Shown here piece by piece: positions 8,401 through 17,713 of a stretch of DNA of 64,000 nt. Under the pieces are notes generated by a model, which was not told the DNA's origin, ran no database searches, and worked only from the letters and a program-made list of their open reading frames with translations. The position numbers and the translations under genes were made by a program. Within the stretch, counting starts at the first letter, position 1. Every line of letters begins with the position of its first letter. The DNA is from Clostridium_X cadaveris (lineage in GTDB: Bacteria > Bacillota > Clostridia > Clostridiales > Clostridiaceae): the NCBI RefSeq assembly GCF_039521325.1, contig NZ_BAAACD010000010.1; one strand, written 5' to 3'.

Positions 8401-10095
8401 ATGGGAAATAGGTCAAGTGAGGACTTTAAAAATATAAAAGAGCTATTAGCTTCTGCTTGTGTAAAACGAAAAAATAAAATTGCAATTTCAGAAAAGATAA
8501 ATAATGAGATTGTAAGTTATACCGTTGAACGATTGCAAAGAGATGTTAATGCTCTGGGGACTAAATTAATAGATATGGGGTTAAAGGATAAACACATTGC
8601 TATTATTGGCGAAAATAGTTATAGATGGGCAGTAAGTTATTTAGCAGTTATTAATGGAGTAGGGGTAGCAGTACCTTTAGATAAAGAATTACCAAAGAAT
8701 AGTTTAGTAAAATTATTATCAGCAGGCGATGTAAACGTTTTAATATTTTCTAAAATGTTTTCTTCAATGATAAAAGATATTAAATCAGGGTATAGTGGAT
8801 TAGAAACCTTCATCTGTATGGATGATAACACTGATGGATATGTAACTTTAAATGAACTTATAGAAGCTGGAGAAATGCTTTTAACTGATGGTAATGAGGA
8901 ATATATAAACTCCAGAATAGATGAAAATGCTTTAAGTGTAATTGTATTTACATCAGGAACTACAGGACCCAACAAGGGGGTTATGCTGAGTCATCATAAT
9001 TTAATGACGGTTGTAAAGATGGCCACTGAGTATTTTAAGGAGTATAAATATACAATTTCAGTTTTACCTCTTCACCATATTTATGAAAATGTATGTCAGC
9101 TCCTATCACCTATAAACGTCGGAGCAATCATATTTTTTAATGATAGTTTAAAGTATCTTCCAAATAATTTAAAAATCTTTAAACCTGAGATGACAGTTAT
9201 GGTTCCGCTATTCTTAGAGACTATGTATAAGCAGATGATAAAAGAGATTAATAAAAGGGGATTTATGGGAGTATTTAATAGGGCCGTAAAAATAAGTAAT
9301 TGGCTTTTGAAATTTAAAATAGATTTGAGAAGATGTATGTTTAGACATATTCTGGGTTTCTTTGGAGGAAGATTAAGAACCATTGTATGTGGTGGAGCAT
9401 ATTTAAGACCTGAATTAGTGAAAAATTATAGAGAAATAGGAATTAATGTGATAAATGGATATGGCATAACTGAATGTTCACCGCTTATAAGCGTTAATAT
9501 TGGAGAAAACCTCAAAGATGATTCCGTAGGTAAAATCGTACAATACAATAAAGTTAAAATAAATAATCCTGATAAGAATGGTATTGGAGAAATTCTCGTT
9601 AAAGGTGATAATGTTATGCTTGGATATTACAAGGATAATGAGAGTACAAAAAATTCTTTAAAAGATGGATGGTTCAACACAGGAGATTTAGGCTATGTGG
9701 ATGAATACAACAATCTTTTTATAACAGGCAGAAAGAAGAATCTAATTGTCCTCAGCAACGGGAAAAATGTTCATCCAGAAGAGTTGGAATCATATGTTAT
9801 TGAAGTCATGAAATACGTTAAAGAGGTAGTTGTGTATACATCTAAGAATGTAGGTGGGGGAGACATGATAGTGGCATCAATATTTTTAGATAATGAATTT
9901 TTGCAGCAGTATAGTGATGAAGAAATAAGAAAAATTGTAGATAGAGATTTGTCTGTAGTAAATAGCAATCTTCCAGGTTTTAAAAAGATACATCATATGT
10001 TCATACGAGAAAATGAGTTTGAAAAAACAACATCACAAAAAATTATAAGAGATGTGTTTTTAAAGGAGGTAGTTAAAAATGGAGAAAAGAGTTAA
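8401..10095 (+). CDS. AMP-forming acyl-CoA/acyl-ACP ligase (adenylation enzyme)
   Basis: ANL-superfamily enzyme that should activate a carboxylic acid as acyl-AMP and load it onto the adjacent carrier protein or CoA. Visible motifs are the P-loop-like VIVFTSGTTGPNKGVMLSHHN, the A5 motif NGYGITECSP, the hinge region TGDLGY...GRKKNLIVLSNGKNV, and the C-terminal catalytic Lys in TTSQKIIR. The length (about 564 residues) and a hydrophobic middle region resemble long-chain fatty acyl-CoA synthetases more than amino-acid adenylation domains. I prefer ATG 8401, which has AAGGTG six bases upstream, over GTG 8386, which overlaps the previous stop. Its 3' end overlaps the carrier protein gene by 17 bases, consistent with coupled translation. 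Confidence 0.88.
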   Translation: MGNRSSEDFKNIKELLASACVKRKNKIAISEKINNEIVSYTVERLQRDVNALGTKLIDMGLKDKHIAIIGENSYRWAVSYLAVINGVGVAVPLDKELPKNSLVKLLSAGDVNVLIFSKMFSSMIKDIKSGYSGLETFICMDDNTDGYVTLNELIEAGEMLLTDGNEEYINSRIDENALSVIVFTSGTTGPNKGVMLSHHNLMTVVKMATEYFKEYKYTISVLPLHHIYENVCQLLSPINVGAIIFFNDSLKYLPNNLKIFKPEMTVMVPLFLETMYKQMIKEINKRGFMGVFNRAVKISNWLLKFKIDLRRCMFRHILGFFGGRLRTIVCGGAYLRPELVKNYREIGINVINGYGITECSPLISVNIGENLKDDSVGKIVQYNKVKINNPDKNGIGEILVKGDNVMLGYYKDNESTKNSLKDGWFNTGDLGYVDEYNNLFITGRKKNLIVLSNGKNVHPEELESYVIEVMKYVKEVVVYTSKNVGGGDMIVASIFLDNEFLQQYSDEEIRKIVDRDLSVVNSNLPGFKKIHHMFIRENEFEKTTSQKIIRDVFLKEVVKNGEKS

Positions 10096-10306
10096 AAGCA
10101 TAATAGCCGATTATTTAGGACTAAAAACAGAAGATATAAAACTAGATATGGGACTGGTTGAAGATTTAAATATCAATTCTTATGATATTATGAGCATTGT
10201 TTCACTTTTTGAAGAAGAATTTAACATCGAAGTGCCGGATACAGATATAAGATTATTTCAAAGGGTAAACGATATAGTGGAATATATTAAAAAGAGAAAT
10301 TTTTGA
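10079..10306 (+). CDS. Acyl carrier protein
   Basis: A 75-residue stand-alone carrier protein. The phosphopantetheine site is Ser34 in EDLNINSYDIMSIV; the usual DSL motif is NSY. An acidic four-helix ACP pattern surrounds it (IIADYLGL at the start, FNIEVPDTD later). GGAGGT sits eight bases before ATG, inside the end of the ligase gene. Its stop TGA overlaps the TTG start of the transferase gene. It is distinct from a housekeeping AcpP in lacking the DSLD signature and in its location, and it should be the shuttle between the ligase and the condensation enzyme. Confidence 0.88.
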   Translation: MEKRVKSIIADYLGLKTEDIKLDMGLVEDLNINSYDIMSIVSLFEEEFNIEVPDTDIRLFQRVNDIVEYIKKRNF

Positions 10307-10827
10307 TTTATATAGTAAGAGGAAATTTTAAAGAAAGAGAAGCTAGTCATATTGCATGGAAAGTATTAGATGATATATTGAAAAAAGAGCTTGGAGTGTC
10401 TCTAAATAAATTGACTATTAAAAAAAACGAGTTTGGAAAGCCATATATTGAAGAAAATTCTTCTATAAAATTCAATATAAGTCATTGCGATGGAATCGCT
10501 GTATGCGGGGTTGGAGGGGGTGAGTTTGGGGTGGATGTGGAAAAGATAAGAACTTTTAATAAGAAAGTCGCAATGAGAATTTGTAGTAAAGAAGAGCTTC
10601 AATGCATTGATGATTCGACATATCCAGAAAAGCAGTTTTTTATTTATTGGACACTGAAAGAGAGCCTTGGAAAAGCTTTAGGGGTAGGTCTGAACTATTC
10701 TATGAGAGAAGTAACCTTTACATTAAAAAAAACAGAAATCTCATGTTCACTTGAGGGATATGAATTTATGCTATATGAGCTATATTCAAAATATTTGTTA
10801 GCCATATGTGTTCCAAGGGGAGTGTGA
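10303..10827 (+). CDS. Sfp-type 4'-phosphopantetheinyl transferase
   Basis: Should transfer phosphopantetheine from CoA to Ser34 of the adjacent carrier protein. Family motifs are present: FNISHCDGIAVC, the Mg-binding GVDVEKIR, and FFIYWTLKESLGKALGVGL (WxxKEAxxK). At 174 residues it is shorter than Sfp (about 225) but longer than AcpS, and it looks complete. The start is TTG overlapping the ACP stop (TTGA), a coupling arrangement. A dedicated transferase inside the operon argues that the system makes a specialised product and does not depend on housekeeping AcpS. Confidence 0.9.
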   Translation: MIYIVRGNFKEREASHIAWKVLDDILKKELGVSLNKLTIKKNEFGKPYIEENSSIKFNISHCDGIAVCGVGGGEFGVDVEKIRTFNKKVAMRICSKEELQCIDDSTYPEKQFFIYWTLKESLGKALGVGLNYSMREVTFTLKKTEISCSLEGYEFMLYELYSKYLLAICVPRGV

Positions 10828-10849
10828 GGTTCTTAAATGAGGTGAAAAA

Positions 10850-11554
10850 ATGATTAGTTTTATTTCTTTTAACAATGTATACAAACGATATAAAATGGGA
10901 GAAGTAATTATAACTGCAGCAGATGGTATAAGTTTTGAAGCAAATCAAGGGGAGCTATCAATTATTGTAGGTCCAAGTGGAGCAGGAAAAAGTACAGTTC
11001 TTAATATTTTAGGGGGAATAGATAAATGTGATGATGGGGAGATATTTATCGGTGGTAAAGAATTGGGAATTATGGACAATGGAGATCTTACCATATATAG
11101 GAGAGACGATATAGGATTTGTTTTTCAATTTTATAACTTGATACCAAATTTGACGGCTAAAGAAAATGTTGAAATCGCAGCTCAAATATGTAAAAATCCT
11201 ATGAATGCAGAAGAGGCTTTAAGAAGTGTGGGGCTAGAAGATCGTATGGATCACTTCCCATCTCAATTATCAGGAGGAGAGCAGCAAAGGGTAGCAATAG
11301 CAAGAGCATTGGCCAAAAGACCTAAACTGCTCCTATGTGATGAACCAACAGGTGCTCTTGATTATAAAACAGGGAAAAATATATTAAAGCTCCTTCAGGA
11401 AACCTGCCAAAATGAAGGCATGACAGTTGTTTTAGTTACTCACAATCAAGCACTAACACCAATGGCAAATAGAGTAATTAAACTAAAGAGCAGTAAAGTA
11501 GAATCAATAATAACAAATGAGTACCCAACTTCTATTGATGATATTGAGTGGTAG
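10850..11554 (+). CDS. ABC transporter ATP-binding protein (MacB/LolD type)
   Basis: ATPase of a type VII (MacB/FtsX-like) ABC system, 234 residues. Walker A is GPSGAGKST, the signature is LSGGEQQRVAIARAL, Walker B is LLLCDEPTGALD, and the H-loop is VTHN. GAGGTG lies just before ATG. It is 22 bases behind the transferase gene and 18 bases ahead of its permease. Its position in the carrier-protein operon suggests export of, or resistance to, the operon's product. Confidence 0.92.
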   Translation: MISFISFNNVYKRYKMGEVIITAADGISFEANQGELSIIVGPSGAGKSTVLNILGGIDKCDDGEIFIGGKELGIMDNGDLTIYRRDDIGFVFQFYNLIPNLTAKENVEIAAQICKNPMNAEEALRSVGLEDRMDHFPSQLSGGEQQRVAIARALAKRPKLLLCDEPTGALDYKTGKNILKLLQETCQNEGMTVVLVTHNQALTPMANRVIKLKSSKVESIITNEYPTSIDDIEW

Positions 11555-11572
11555 GATAGGAGGGGATACTTT

Positions 11573-14500
11573 ATGAAAAATGGATCGGTGAAAGAATTTT
11601 TTAGGGAGATAAAGCAGTCTAGAAATAGATTTATCTCTATAATGTTAATCATTTTATTAGGTGTTGGATTCTTTGTAGGAGTTAAGGCAGCAAGTCCAAG
11701 TATGAAGTACTCAGCAGATAAATTCTTTCAATCTAATAATTTGATGGACTTTAGATTAATATCAGAATTTGGATTCAGTGATGCTGATATTGATGCTATT
11801 TCAAATATAGATGGAGTAACCCAAGTAATGCCGGCTTATACCAGTGATTTATTGGTACAAGCTAAGACTTCTAATAATGTGGTAAGAGTACAATCTCTTC
11901 CGCAAAATTATAAAGAATCAGAAAATCCAATAAATGAAGTTAATGTAGTGGAAGGCAGACTACCGATGAAATCTGGAGAGTGTGTAGTAGACAGCAATCA
12001 GCAATTTGAAAACAGCTATAAGGTTGGAGATAAAATAACAGTTAACTCTTCAGAAAAGGATAAGGATATTAAAGATATATTAAAGACTAACACATATACT
12101 GTTGTTGGTCTTGTTGAAAGTCCTCAATATATATCTTATGACAGAGGTATAAGCAGGGTTGGCGATGGTACAATTCTTTATTATATGATGATTTTGCCAC
12201 AAGACTTTGCTTATCCCAAATATACAGAAGTATATGTGAAAACTATTGCATCAGCAGATGAAGTTACGGCGTTTAGTGAGCAGTATAAAAATGATATTGG
12301 TAATTTAGAAAAACCCTTTGAAAAATTATCAATAGACCGTATAGAAATAAATAAAAATGAAATTCTTCAAGAGGCTAAGGATAAGATACAAAAAATCAAG
12401 GATCAGCTAGCCGCAGAAAGAAAAGATGCTGAGGAGAAATTTGCTAAAGCTGAAGAGGAGATTAATAAGGGAAAAGAAACTATAATTGCTAAAGAAAAGG
12501 AATTAGCTGATAGTGAAAAAAAATTAGCTAGTGCAGCAAAACAAATTCAACAGTCTAAAAATAAAATAGCCCAAAGCGAAAAAGATCTTGCAGCTGCTAG
12601 AGTGGATTATAACAATCAGATTGCAGCAGCAGAAAAGGATTTAGAACAAGGAAAAAGAGATTATGAGGATGGATTGAATCAGTATAATAAAGCTTATGCT
12701 GATTTTCAAGTTCAAAAGAAACAGGCAGAAGAACAGATAGCTAAGGAAAAGGAGAATCTAGCAAAATTAAAGAAGCTTATTGATGCTCTTGAGCAAATGT
12801 ATTCTGATATAGAAAATATGCCTATGGATGAGATTTATAATCAACTTGATAGCATTATGGCACAAATAAGAAAGGCTAATGAAACTGCTCCTCCTGAGTA
12901 TAAGCTTACTGAGGAACAGCTTCAGCAGATAGAAAATGCAATAGAGGGCTTCAAACAGTCTGGAAATAAGGAACAGATATTAGCTGCTTTAAGAGAAGAA
13001 ATTAATAGAGAAAAAGCGAAATACAATGAAGGCTTAGCCCAAATTGCAGCAGCAGAAAAACAGCTTGCAGATGCAGAAAATGCATTGGCTGCTCAAAAGC
13101 AAAAGCTTGATTCAGCAAAAGCTAAACTTGATGCAGCAGAAGCGGAGCTTAATAGACAAAAGAGCGAAGGACAGAAAAAATTAGATAAAGCACAAAAAGA
13201 TATAGATAATGCAAAGATAAAATTAGCTGAAGCACAAAGAGCTTATAATCAAGGAATAAAAGATCTTGCAAATGGTAAAAAGCAGCTTGAAGAAAGTAAA
13301 ATTAAAATAGTTCAAAGTGAAAAGGACTTGAATCAGGCCAAAGAAGAGGCTGAATTGAAGTTTAAAGAAGCGGAGGGAGAAATACTTCAAAAGGAGAAAG
13401 AGCTTAAGGATTTGACATTAGGAAAATGGTATATATTAAATAGATATGATAATCCGGGATTCCAATCTTTTGAAGATGATGCAGAGCGTATAGATAGAAT
13501 TGCATCTATATTTCCTTTATTCTTTCTTATAGTAGCAGCTTTAGTATGCTTAACTACTATGACAAGAATGATTGAAGAGCAGCGCACTCAAATAGGAACA
13601 CTTAAAGCAATAGGATACAAGGATAAACGTATTGTAGCTAAATATTTCTTTTATGCCTTAGCAGCAGCTTTAGGCGGAAGTATTTTAGGTATAATTTTAG
13701 GATTGGCATTTTTACCTAAGCTTATATTTAATGCTTATCATGCTTTATATATGCTTCCAAATTTTAATGTGCATTTTAGTTGGGGAATTGTAGCAATAGC
13801 TATTTTCAGCGCATTGCTCTGCACATGTACCGTAACTTTAGTTGTAGCATATCGAGAATTCAGAACAACTCCAGCAACATTGATGAGACCAAAAGCACCT
13901 AAGAAAGGAAAGCGAATATTCTTAGAAAAGGTTCCTTTTGTATGGAATAGATTAAACTTTACTTCAAAGGTAACTGCTAGAAATATTTTAAGATACAAGT
14001 CTAGATTTATTATGACTATATTGGGAGTTGCAGGATGTACAGCATTAATATTGGCTGCATATGGATTAAAAGACAGTATATCAGTTGTTGTACCAAGACA
14101 ATATGGAGAGATATTCACTTTTGATTCAATGATGAATTTGAAATATGAGGGAACATTGCCAGAGAAATCTAACATTAAGGCAATCCTAAATCAAGATAAG
14201 GATTTTGAATCAAATATTTTAGTTGATCAAAGGATAATGAAGGGATCAAAAGAAAATGGTAATAATGAAATTGAAATTAGAATGTTTGTTCCAGAAAAGA
14301 CTAATTTATTGCCATCTTATGTAACCCTTAAAGATGCTAAAAATAAAGATGATATACAATTTACTAGTGAGAGTGTTGTTATTACAAATAAATTTGCAAA
14401 ATTATTAGGAGTAAGCGTTGGCGATACTATAAATATCTTTGATGATAATATGGAATTGCATCTAAAAGTAACGGATATAGCTGAAAACTATGTATATAAC

Positions 14501-15100
14501 TATGTATATATTTCACCTGAATTATATAAAGATAAGGTTGGAGATGAGGCGGTATTTAATACTGTTTTATCTAAATTCATTGATGAGGCAAAGAATAATC
14601 AAGAAGCTGTAGCAGAGAGATGGCTAAAGAACTATGATGTGTTGTCAGTAGTTTTCACATCTAGTGTTATTGATAACTTTAACAATATTATTGCCAGCTT
14701 AAACAGAGTTGTTGCAGTTATGATAATATGTGCAGCTGCACTTGCCTTTGTAGTATTATACAATTTAACTAATATTAATGTTGCGGAACGACTTCGTGAA
14801 ATTGCAACCATTAAAGTATTAGGTTTTACAGATAAAGAATCAGCCAATTATGTATATAGGGAAAATATTGTTTTATCAGTTATAGGAATTTTGCTTGGAT
14901 TAATAGTGGGAATATTCTTAAGTTACTTTATTGTCTCAAGTGTAGAGATGGACATTGTTATGTTTGGTAGGGAAATTAAAGCAATGAGCTTTTTATATGC
15001 ATCAGGCCTTACAATTATTTTCACTCTATTTGTAAATTTAGTTATGTATAGAAGAATAAATAATATCAGTATGGTAGAGTCGTTAAAGAGTATAGAATAA
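11573..15100 (+). CDS. FtsX-like ABC permease with long extracytoplasmic coiled coil
   Basis: Very large membrane permease (1175 residues). One membrane segment lies near residues 20-40, followed by an extracytoplasmic MacB-like domain to about 260. Then comes a Lys/Glu/Ala/Gln-rich coiled coil from about 262 to 610 (repeats such as AAEKQLADAENALAAQKQKLD). Three FtsX membrane segments follow at about 645-790, a second MacB-like unit (about 805-1030) and a final FtsX block to the end. AGGAGG precedes ATG. The coiled coil implies a tall extracellular stalk reaching through the wall. Such permeases occur alone in many clostridia, so the link to the upstream biosynthetic genes is inferred from spacing and shared direction. 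Confidence 0.88.
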   Translation: MKNGSVKEFFREIKQSRNRFISIMLIILLGVGFFVGVKAASPSMKYSADKFFQSNNLMDFRLISEFGFSDADIDAISNIDGVTQVMPAYTSDLLVQAKTSNNVVRVQSLPQNYKESENPINEVNVVEGRLPMKSGECVVDSNQQFENSYKVGDKITVNSSEKDKDIKDILKTNTYTVVGLVESPQYISYDRGISRVGDGTILYYMMILPQDFAYPKYTEVYVKTIASADEVTAFSEQYKNDIGNLEKPFEKLSIDRIEINKNEILQEAKDKIQKIKDQLAAERKDAEEKFAKAEEEINKGKETIIAKEKELADSEKKLASAAKQIQQSKNKIAQSEKDLAAARVDYNNQIAAAEKDLEQGKRDYEDGLNQYNKAYADFQVQKKQAEEQIAKEKENLAKLKKLIDALEQMYSDIENMPMDEIYNQLDSIMAQIRKANETAPPEYKLTEEQLQQIENAIEGFKQSGNKEQILAALREEINREKAKYNEGLAQIAAAEKQLADAENALAAQKQKLDSAKAKLDAAEAELNRQKSEGQKKLDKAQKDIDNAKIKLAEAQRAYNQGIKDLANGKKQLEESKIKIVQSEKDLNQAKEEAELKFKEAEGEILQKEKELKDLTLGKWYILNRYDNPGFQSFEDDAERIDRIASIFPLFFLIVAALVCLTTMTRMIEEQRTQIGTLKAIGYKDKRIVAKYFFYALAAALGGSILGIILGLAFLPKLIFNAYHALYMLPNFNVHFSWGIVAIAIFSALLCTCTVTLVVAYREFRTTPATLMRPKAPKKGKRIFLEKVPFVWNRLNFTSKVTARNILRYKSRFIMTILGVAGCTALILAAYGLKDSISVVVPRQYGEIFTFDSMMNLKYEGTLPEKSNIKAILNQDKDFESNILVDQRIMKGSKENGNNEIEIRMFVPEKTNLLPSYVTLKDAKNKDDIQFTSESVVITNKFAKLLGVSVGDTINIFDDNMELHLKVTDIAENYVYNYVYISPELYKDKVGDEAVFNTVLSKFIDEAKNNQEAVAERWLKNYDVLSVVFTSSVIDNFNNIIASLNRVVAVMIICAAALAFVVLYNLTNINVAERLREIATIKVLGFTDKESANYVYRENIVLSVIGILLGLIVGIFLSYFIVSSVEMDIVMFGREIKAMSFLYASGLTIIFTLFVNLVMYRRINNISMVESLKSIE

Positions 15101-15106
15101 TTAAAT

Positions 15107-15150
15107 GGGTCCTTCAAAATGATTTCTTCACTTTGAAGGACCCTGTTTAT
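15107..15150. terminator. Bidirectional terminator between convergent genes
   Basis: GGGTCCTTCAAA (15107-15118) pairs perfectly with TTTGAAGGACCC (15132-15143). It lies between the convergent ABC permease and MATE genes. Confidence 0.85.
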
Positions 15151-15206
15151 TTTCACATATTTCCTTGCACTAAATAAAAATATAAGACAAATGCTTCATA
15201 ATAATT

Positions 15207-16616
15207 TTATAATTCAATTCTTGTCCACTTTCCGGTTCTAAAACGGAGAAAGTTTATGAATAGACGCATGTTTTGGTCTATGAACACAGCAAACCATGCC
15301 CCCACAAGTCCAAGGCCGGCTGGAAAACATAAAATCCAAGTCAATAGAGGCCTTACAACACCTATACTTATGAAGGAAGTAAGTGCTACATATTTGGTAT
15401 CTCCAGCGCCTCTAAGAGAACCAGAGATTATTACTTGAGAGGTTTGCGCATGGGTTGTAAATGCGATTATTATCATTATCACTGACCCTTGAGCTATGAT
15501 AGCTGCTTCATTTGTAAATAAGCCTACTAAGAAATTTCTACCAAGTATAAAGAAGAAGAACAGTATTGTAGAGGCTATAAGAGCAAGTCTTTGAGTTATA
15601 CTTGCATACAGCATAGCTTTGTCTGGTCGTTTTGCCCCTAGGCTTTGTCCAACAAGAGATGAAGCGGCGATACTGAAGCCATCTCCAACAGCGAAGGATA
15701 AGTTTAGTATATTCATACATATTTGATGGGTTGCAAAGTCTGTAGTTCCAAGAGCTGCAACCATCTTTGCGTAAACAAAGAATCCTATTCTTAGAAATAC
15801 TTGTTCCACCATAGCGCTGCTGCTTACGTTAAATACGCTTGAAACTGTATGTTTATCAAATTTCCAAGGAATACGTGTAGTTATATCTAAGAATCCATGA
15901 TTTCCTAATACAGATTTTAGAGCCATGAAAAAAGCAACTATATTTCCAAGAGTTGTTGCTATGGCAGCACCGGTAACCCCTAGCTTTGGGAAGAATAAAA
16001 GACCATTTATAAGCAGAGCGTTAAATATCAGGTTAACTACGTTAGCAGTCAAGTTAGTATACATTGAGATTTTTGTATTTCCTATACCTCTTTGAGCAGC
16101 ATTTATAGTTAGACAAACTGAATTAAATATCATACCTATAAGTATTATTCTAAAGTAAACAACTGAATTGTTTATGATATCTGCCTGAGCTCCTGCGAAG
16201 GTCAGAAGAGGACGTGCGAATACAATTCCAGCTAGTGAAAGGGTTGTACCGAATAAAAGGCTCAAGATAAGACACTGTTTTAGACAGCGATTTGCTCCCT
16301 TTATATCCCCTGCACCTTTACGACGCGCAACAACAGCTGTTACTCCAACATTTAGAGATAATATTACAGCTAGCAAAATAAATCTAGGTTGATTTGTTAT
16401 TCCCACTGCAGCTATGGCTTCAGGGCCGATAACTCCAACCATCATGGTGTCTACGGAAGCAATAAGAGAAACTAATACAGCCTCCACAATAGAAGGCCAC
16501 GCGATTTTCAGGGTTATATTATATCCAGACTTGGTAGACGGAAGTTCGCCCTTTATGTGTTCTGACTTTACCATATAGCGGCAGGAAAATATTCTCGTAA
16601 GTAAATCTTTTAGCAT
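15207..16616 (-). CDS. MATE-family efflux transporter
   Basis: Multidrug and toxin extrusion pump of 469 residues with the expected twelve membrane segments in two six-helix halves. The family-typical N-terminal region AWPSIVEAVLVSLIASVDTMMVGVIGPEAIAAVGITNQP is seen, and GAAIATTLGNIVAF marks the end of the first half. AAAGGATC precedes the ATG on the minus strand. An N-terminal extension of about 27 residues before the first helix is a little long, so ATG at codon 15 (MVKSEH) is an alternative. Substrate (cationic drugs or metabolites, driven by Na+ or H+) cannot be told. It stands alone. Confidence 0.92.
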   Translation of the reverse strand: MLKDLLTRIFSCRYMVKSEHIKGELPSTKSGYNITLKIAWPSIVEAVLVSLIASVDTMMVGVIGPEAIAAVGITNQPRFILLAVILSLNVGVTAVVARRKGAGDIKGANRCLKQCLILSLLFGTTLSLAGIVFARPLLTFAGAQADIINNSVVYFRIILIGMIFNSVCLTINAAQRGIGNTKISMYTNLTANVVNLIFNALLINGLLFFPKLGVTGAAIATTLGNIVAFFMALKSVLGNHGFLDITTRIPWKFDKHTVSSVFNVSSSAMVEQVFLRIGFFVYAKMVAALGTTDFATHQICMNILNLSFAVGDGFSIAASSLVGQSLGAKRPDKAMLYASITQRLALIASTILFFFFILGRNFLVGLFTNEAAIIAQGSVIMIIIAFTTHAQTSQVIISGSLRGAGDTKYVALTSFISIGVVRPLLTWILCFPAGLGLVGAWFAVFIDQNMRLFINFLRFRTGKWTRIEL

Positions 16617-16899
16617 ATTTTTTTAGATCCTTTCTTACTTGATTTTTACCTTTAATACTATTAATTATATTATATCACTTTAAATTGCAAACTTTAGAGT
16701 AATTAGTACAGATTATTAAATGTATTAAAAAAAACCATACAGAAAATTGAGAAGTTGTCAAGAGTTGTGCTAAAGCGGGATCTTTTTACATTTTAATAGA
16801 TGAAAACTTATCTATTTGTTTATTCAATAGAAAAAGTAATGTTCGTAATGTTGTGATATATTTTAATGGTAGTTACATATAGAGAGGAGCATTAATTAA

Positions 16900-17661
16900 A
16901 TGAATTTTGTAGGAATAGATATAGGTTCAACTTCAGCGAAAACTGTTGTTATGAATGAGGAGAAAAATATAATTTTCAAATCAGTGCTACCTACTGGATG
17001 GAGCAGCATTGAGACAGCGAAATCTATAGAGAAAAAGCTTGAAGAACTAGGTATAACTAAGAATAACTCAAAATGTATAGCTACAGGATATGGAAGGATT
17101 TCAATTCCATACGCGGACAAGACTTATACTGAGATAACTTGTCATGGTAAAGGAGCTGCTTATATATATGAAGATGATTGCACGGTGATAGATATAGGTG
17201 GACAAGATACTAAAGTAATAAACCTTGAAGGTGGAGTTGTTACTGACTTTATTATGAATGATAAATGCTCTGCAGGTACAGGACGTTTTTTAGAAATCAT
17301 GGCAAATACGTTAGGGGTGACACTGAATGAACTTAGCGATCTTGCAAGAGAAGGAAAAAATGTTTCTATAAGTTCTATGTGTACTGTATTTGCAGAGTCA
17401 GAAGTTATAAGCTTAATCGGCTCAGGAGCCAAGAGGGAGGATATAGCCTATGGTGTTATTGATTCTATAGCAAGTAAGGTGAAATCTTTGTGTAGTAGAC
17501 AGGGGAGTTTAGGAAAATATTACCTAACCGGAGGACTTTGTGAAAATGACTATATACTAGAAATCCTGTCACAGAAACTTGAGGTTGAAGTGCAAGCAAA
17601 GCCTTTAGGTAGATATGCTGGATCTATTGGTGCTGCACTTTTATGTAAAAAGCTTAAGTAA
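16900..17661 (+). CDS. 2-hydroxyacyl-CoA dehydratase-type activase (ATP-dependent reductase)
   Basis: ASKHA-fold ATPase of the HgdC/BadF family that drives one low-potential electron into a partner iron-sulfur protein. The ATP site shows GIDIGSTSAKTVV at the N-terminus and DIGGQDTKVI in the middle. The two cysteines that bridge a [4Fe-4S] cluster in the homodimer are in DKCSAGTGRF and SSMCTVFAESEV. The length (253 residues) is typical. GAGGAG precedes ATG. The next gene, 52 bases on, encodes the partner, so the pair forms a two-component ATP-driven reductase. Confidence 0.92.
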   Translation: MNFVGIDIGSTSAKTVVMNEEKNIIFKSVLPTGWSSIETAKSIEKKLEELGITKNNSKCIATGYGRISIPYADKTYTEITCHGKGAAYIYEDDCTVIDIGGQDTKVINLEGGVVTDFIMNDKCSAGTGRFLEIMANTLGVTLNELSDLAREGKNVSISSMCTVFAESEVISLIGSGAKREDIAYGVIDSIASKVKSLCSRQGSLGKYYLTGGLCENDYILEILSQKLEVEVQAKPLGRYAGSIGAALLCKKLK

Positions 17662-17713
17662 AAATAAAATATAAATACATCTTTTGAATGATGTTAAAAC
17701 AGGAGGTATAACT

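Noticed and set aside
17684..17713. Ten-residue N-terminal extension of the double-cubane protein
   Set aside because: The ribosome site AGGAGGT lies inside this extension, directly before ATG 17714, so the longer start is unlikely.
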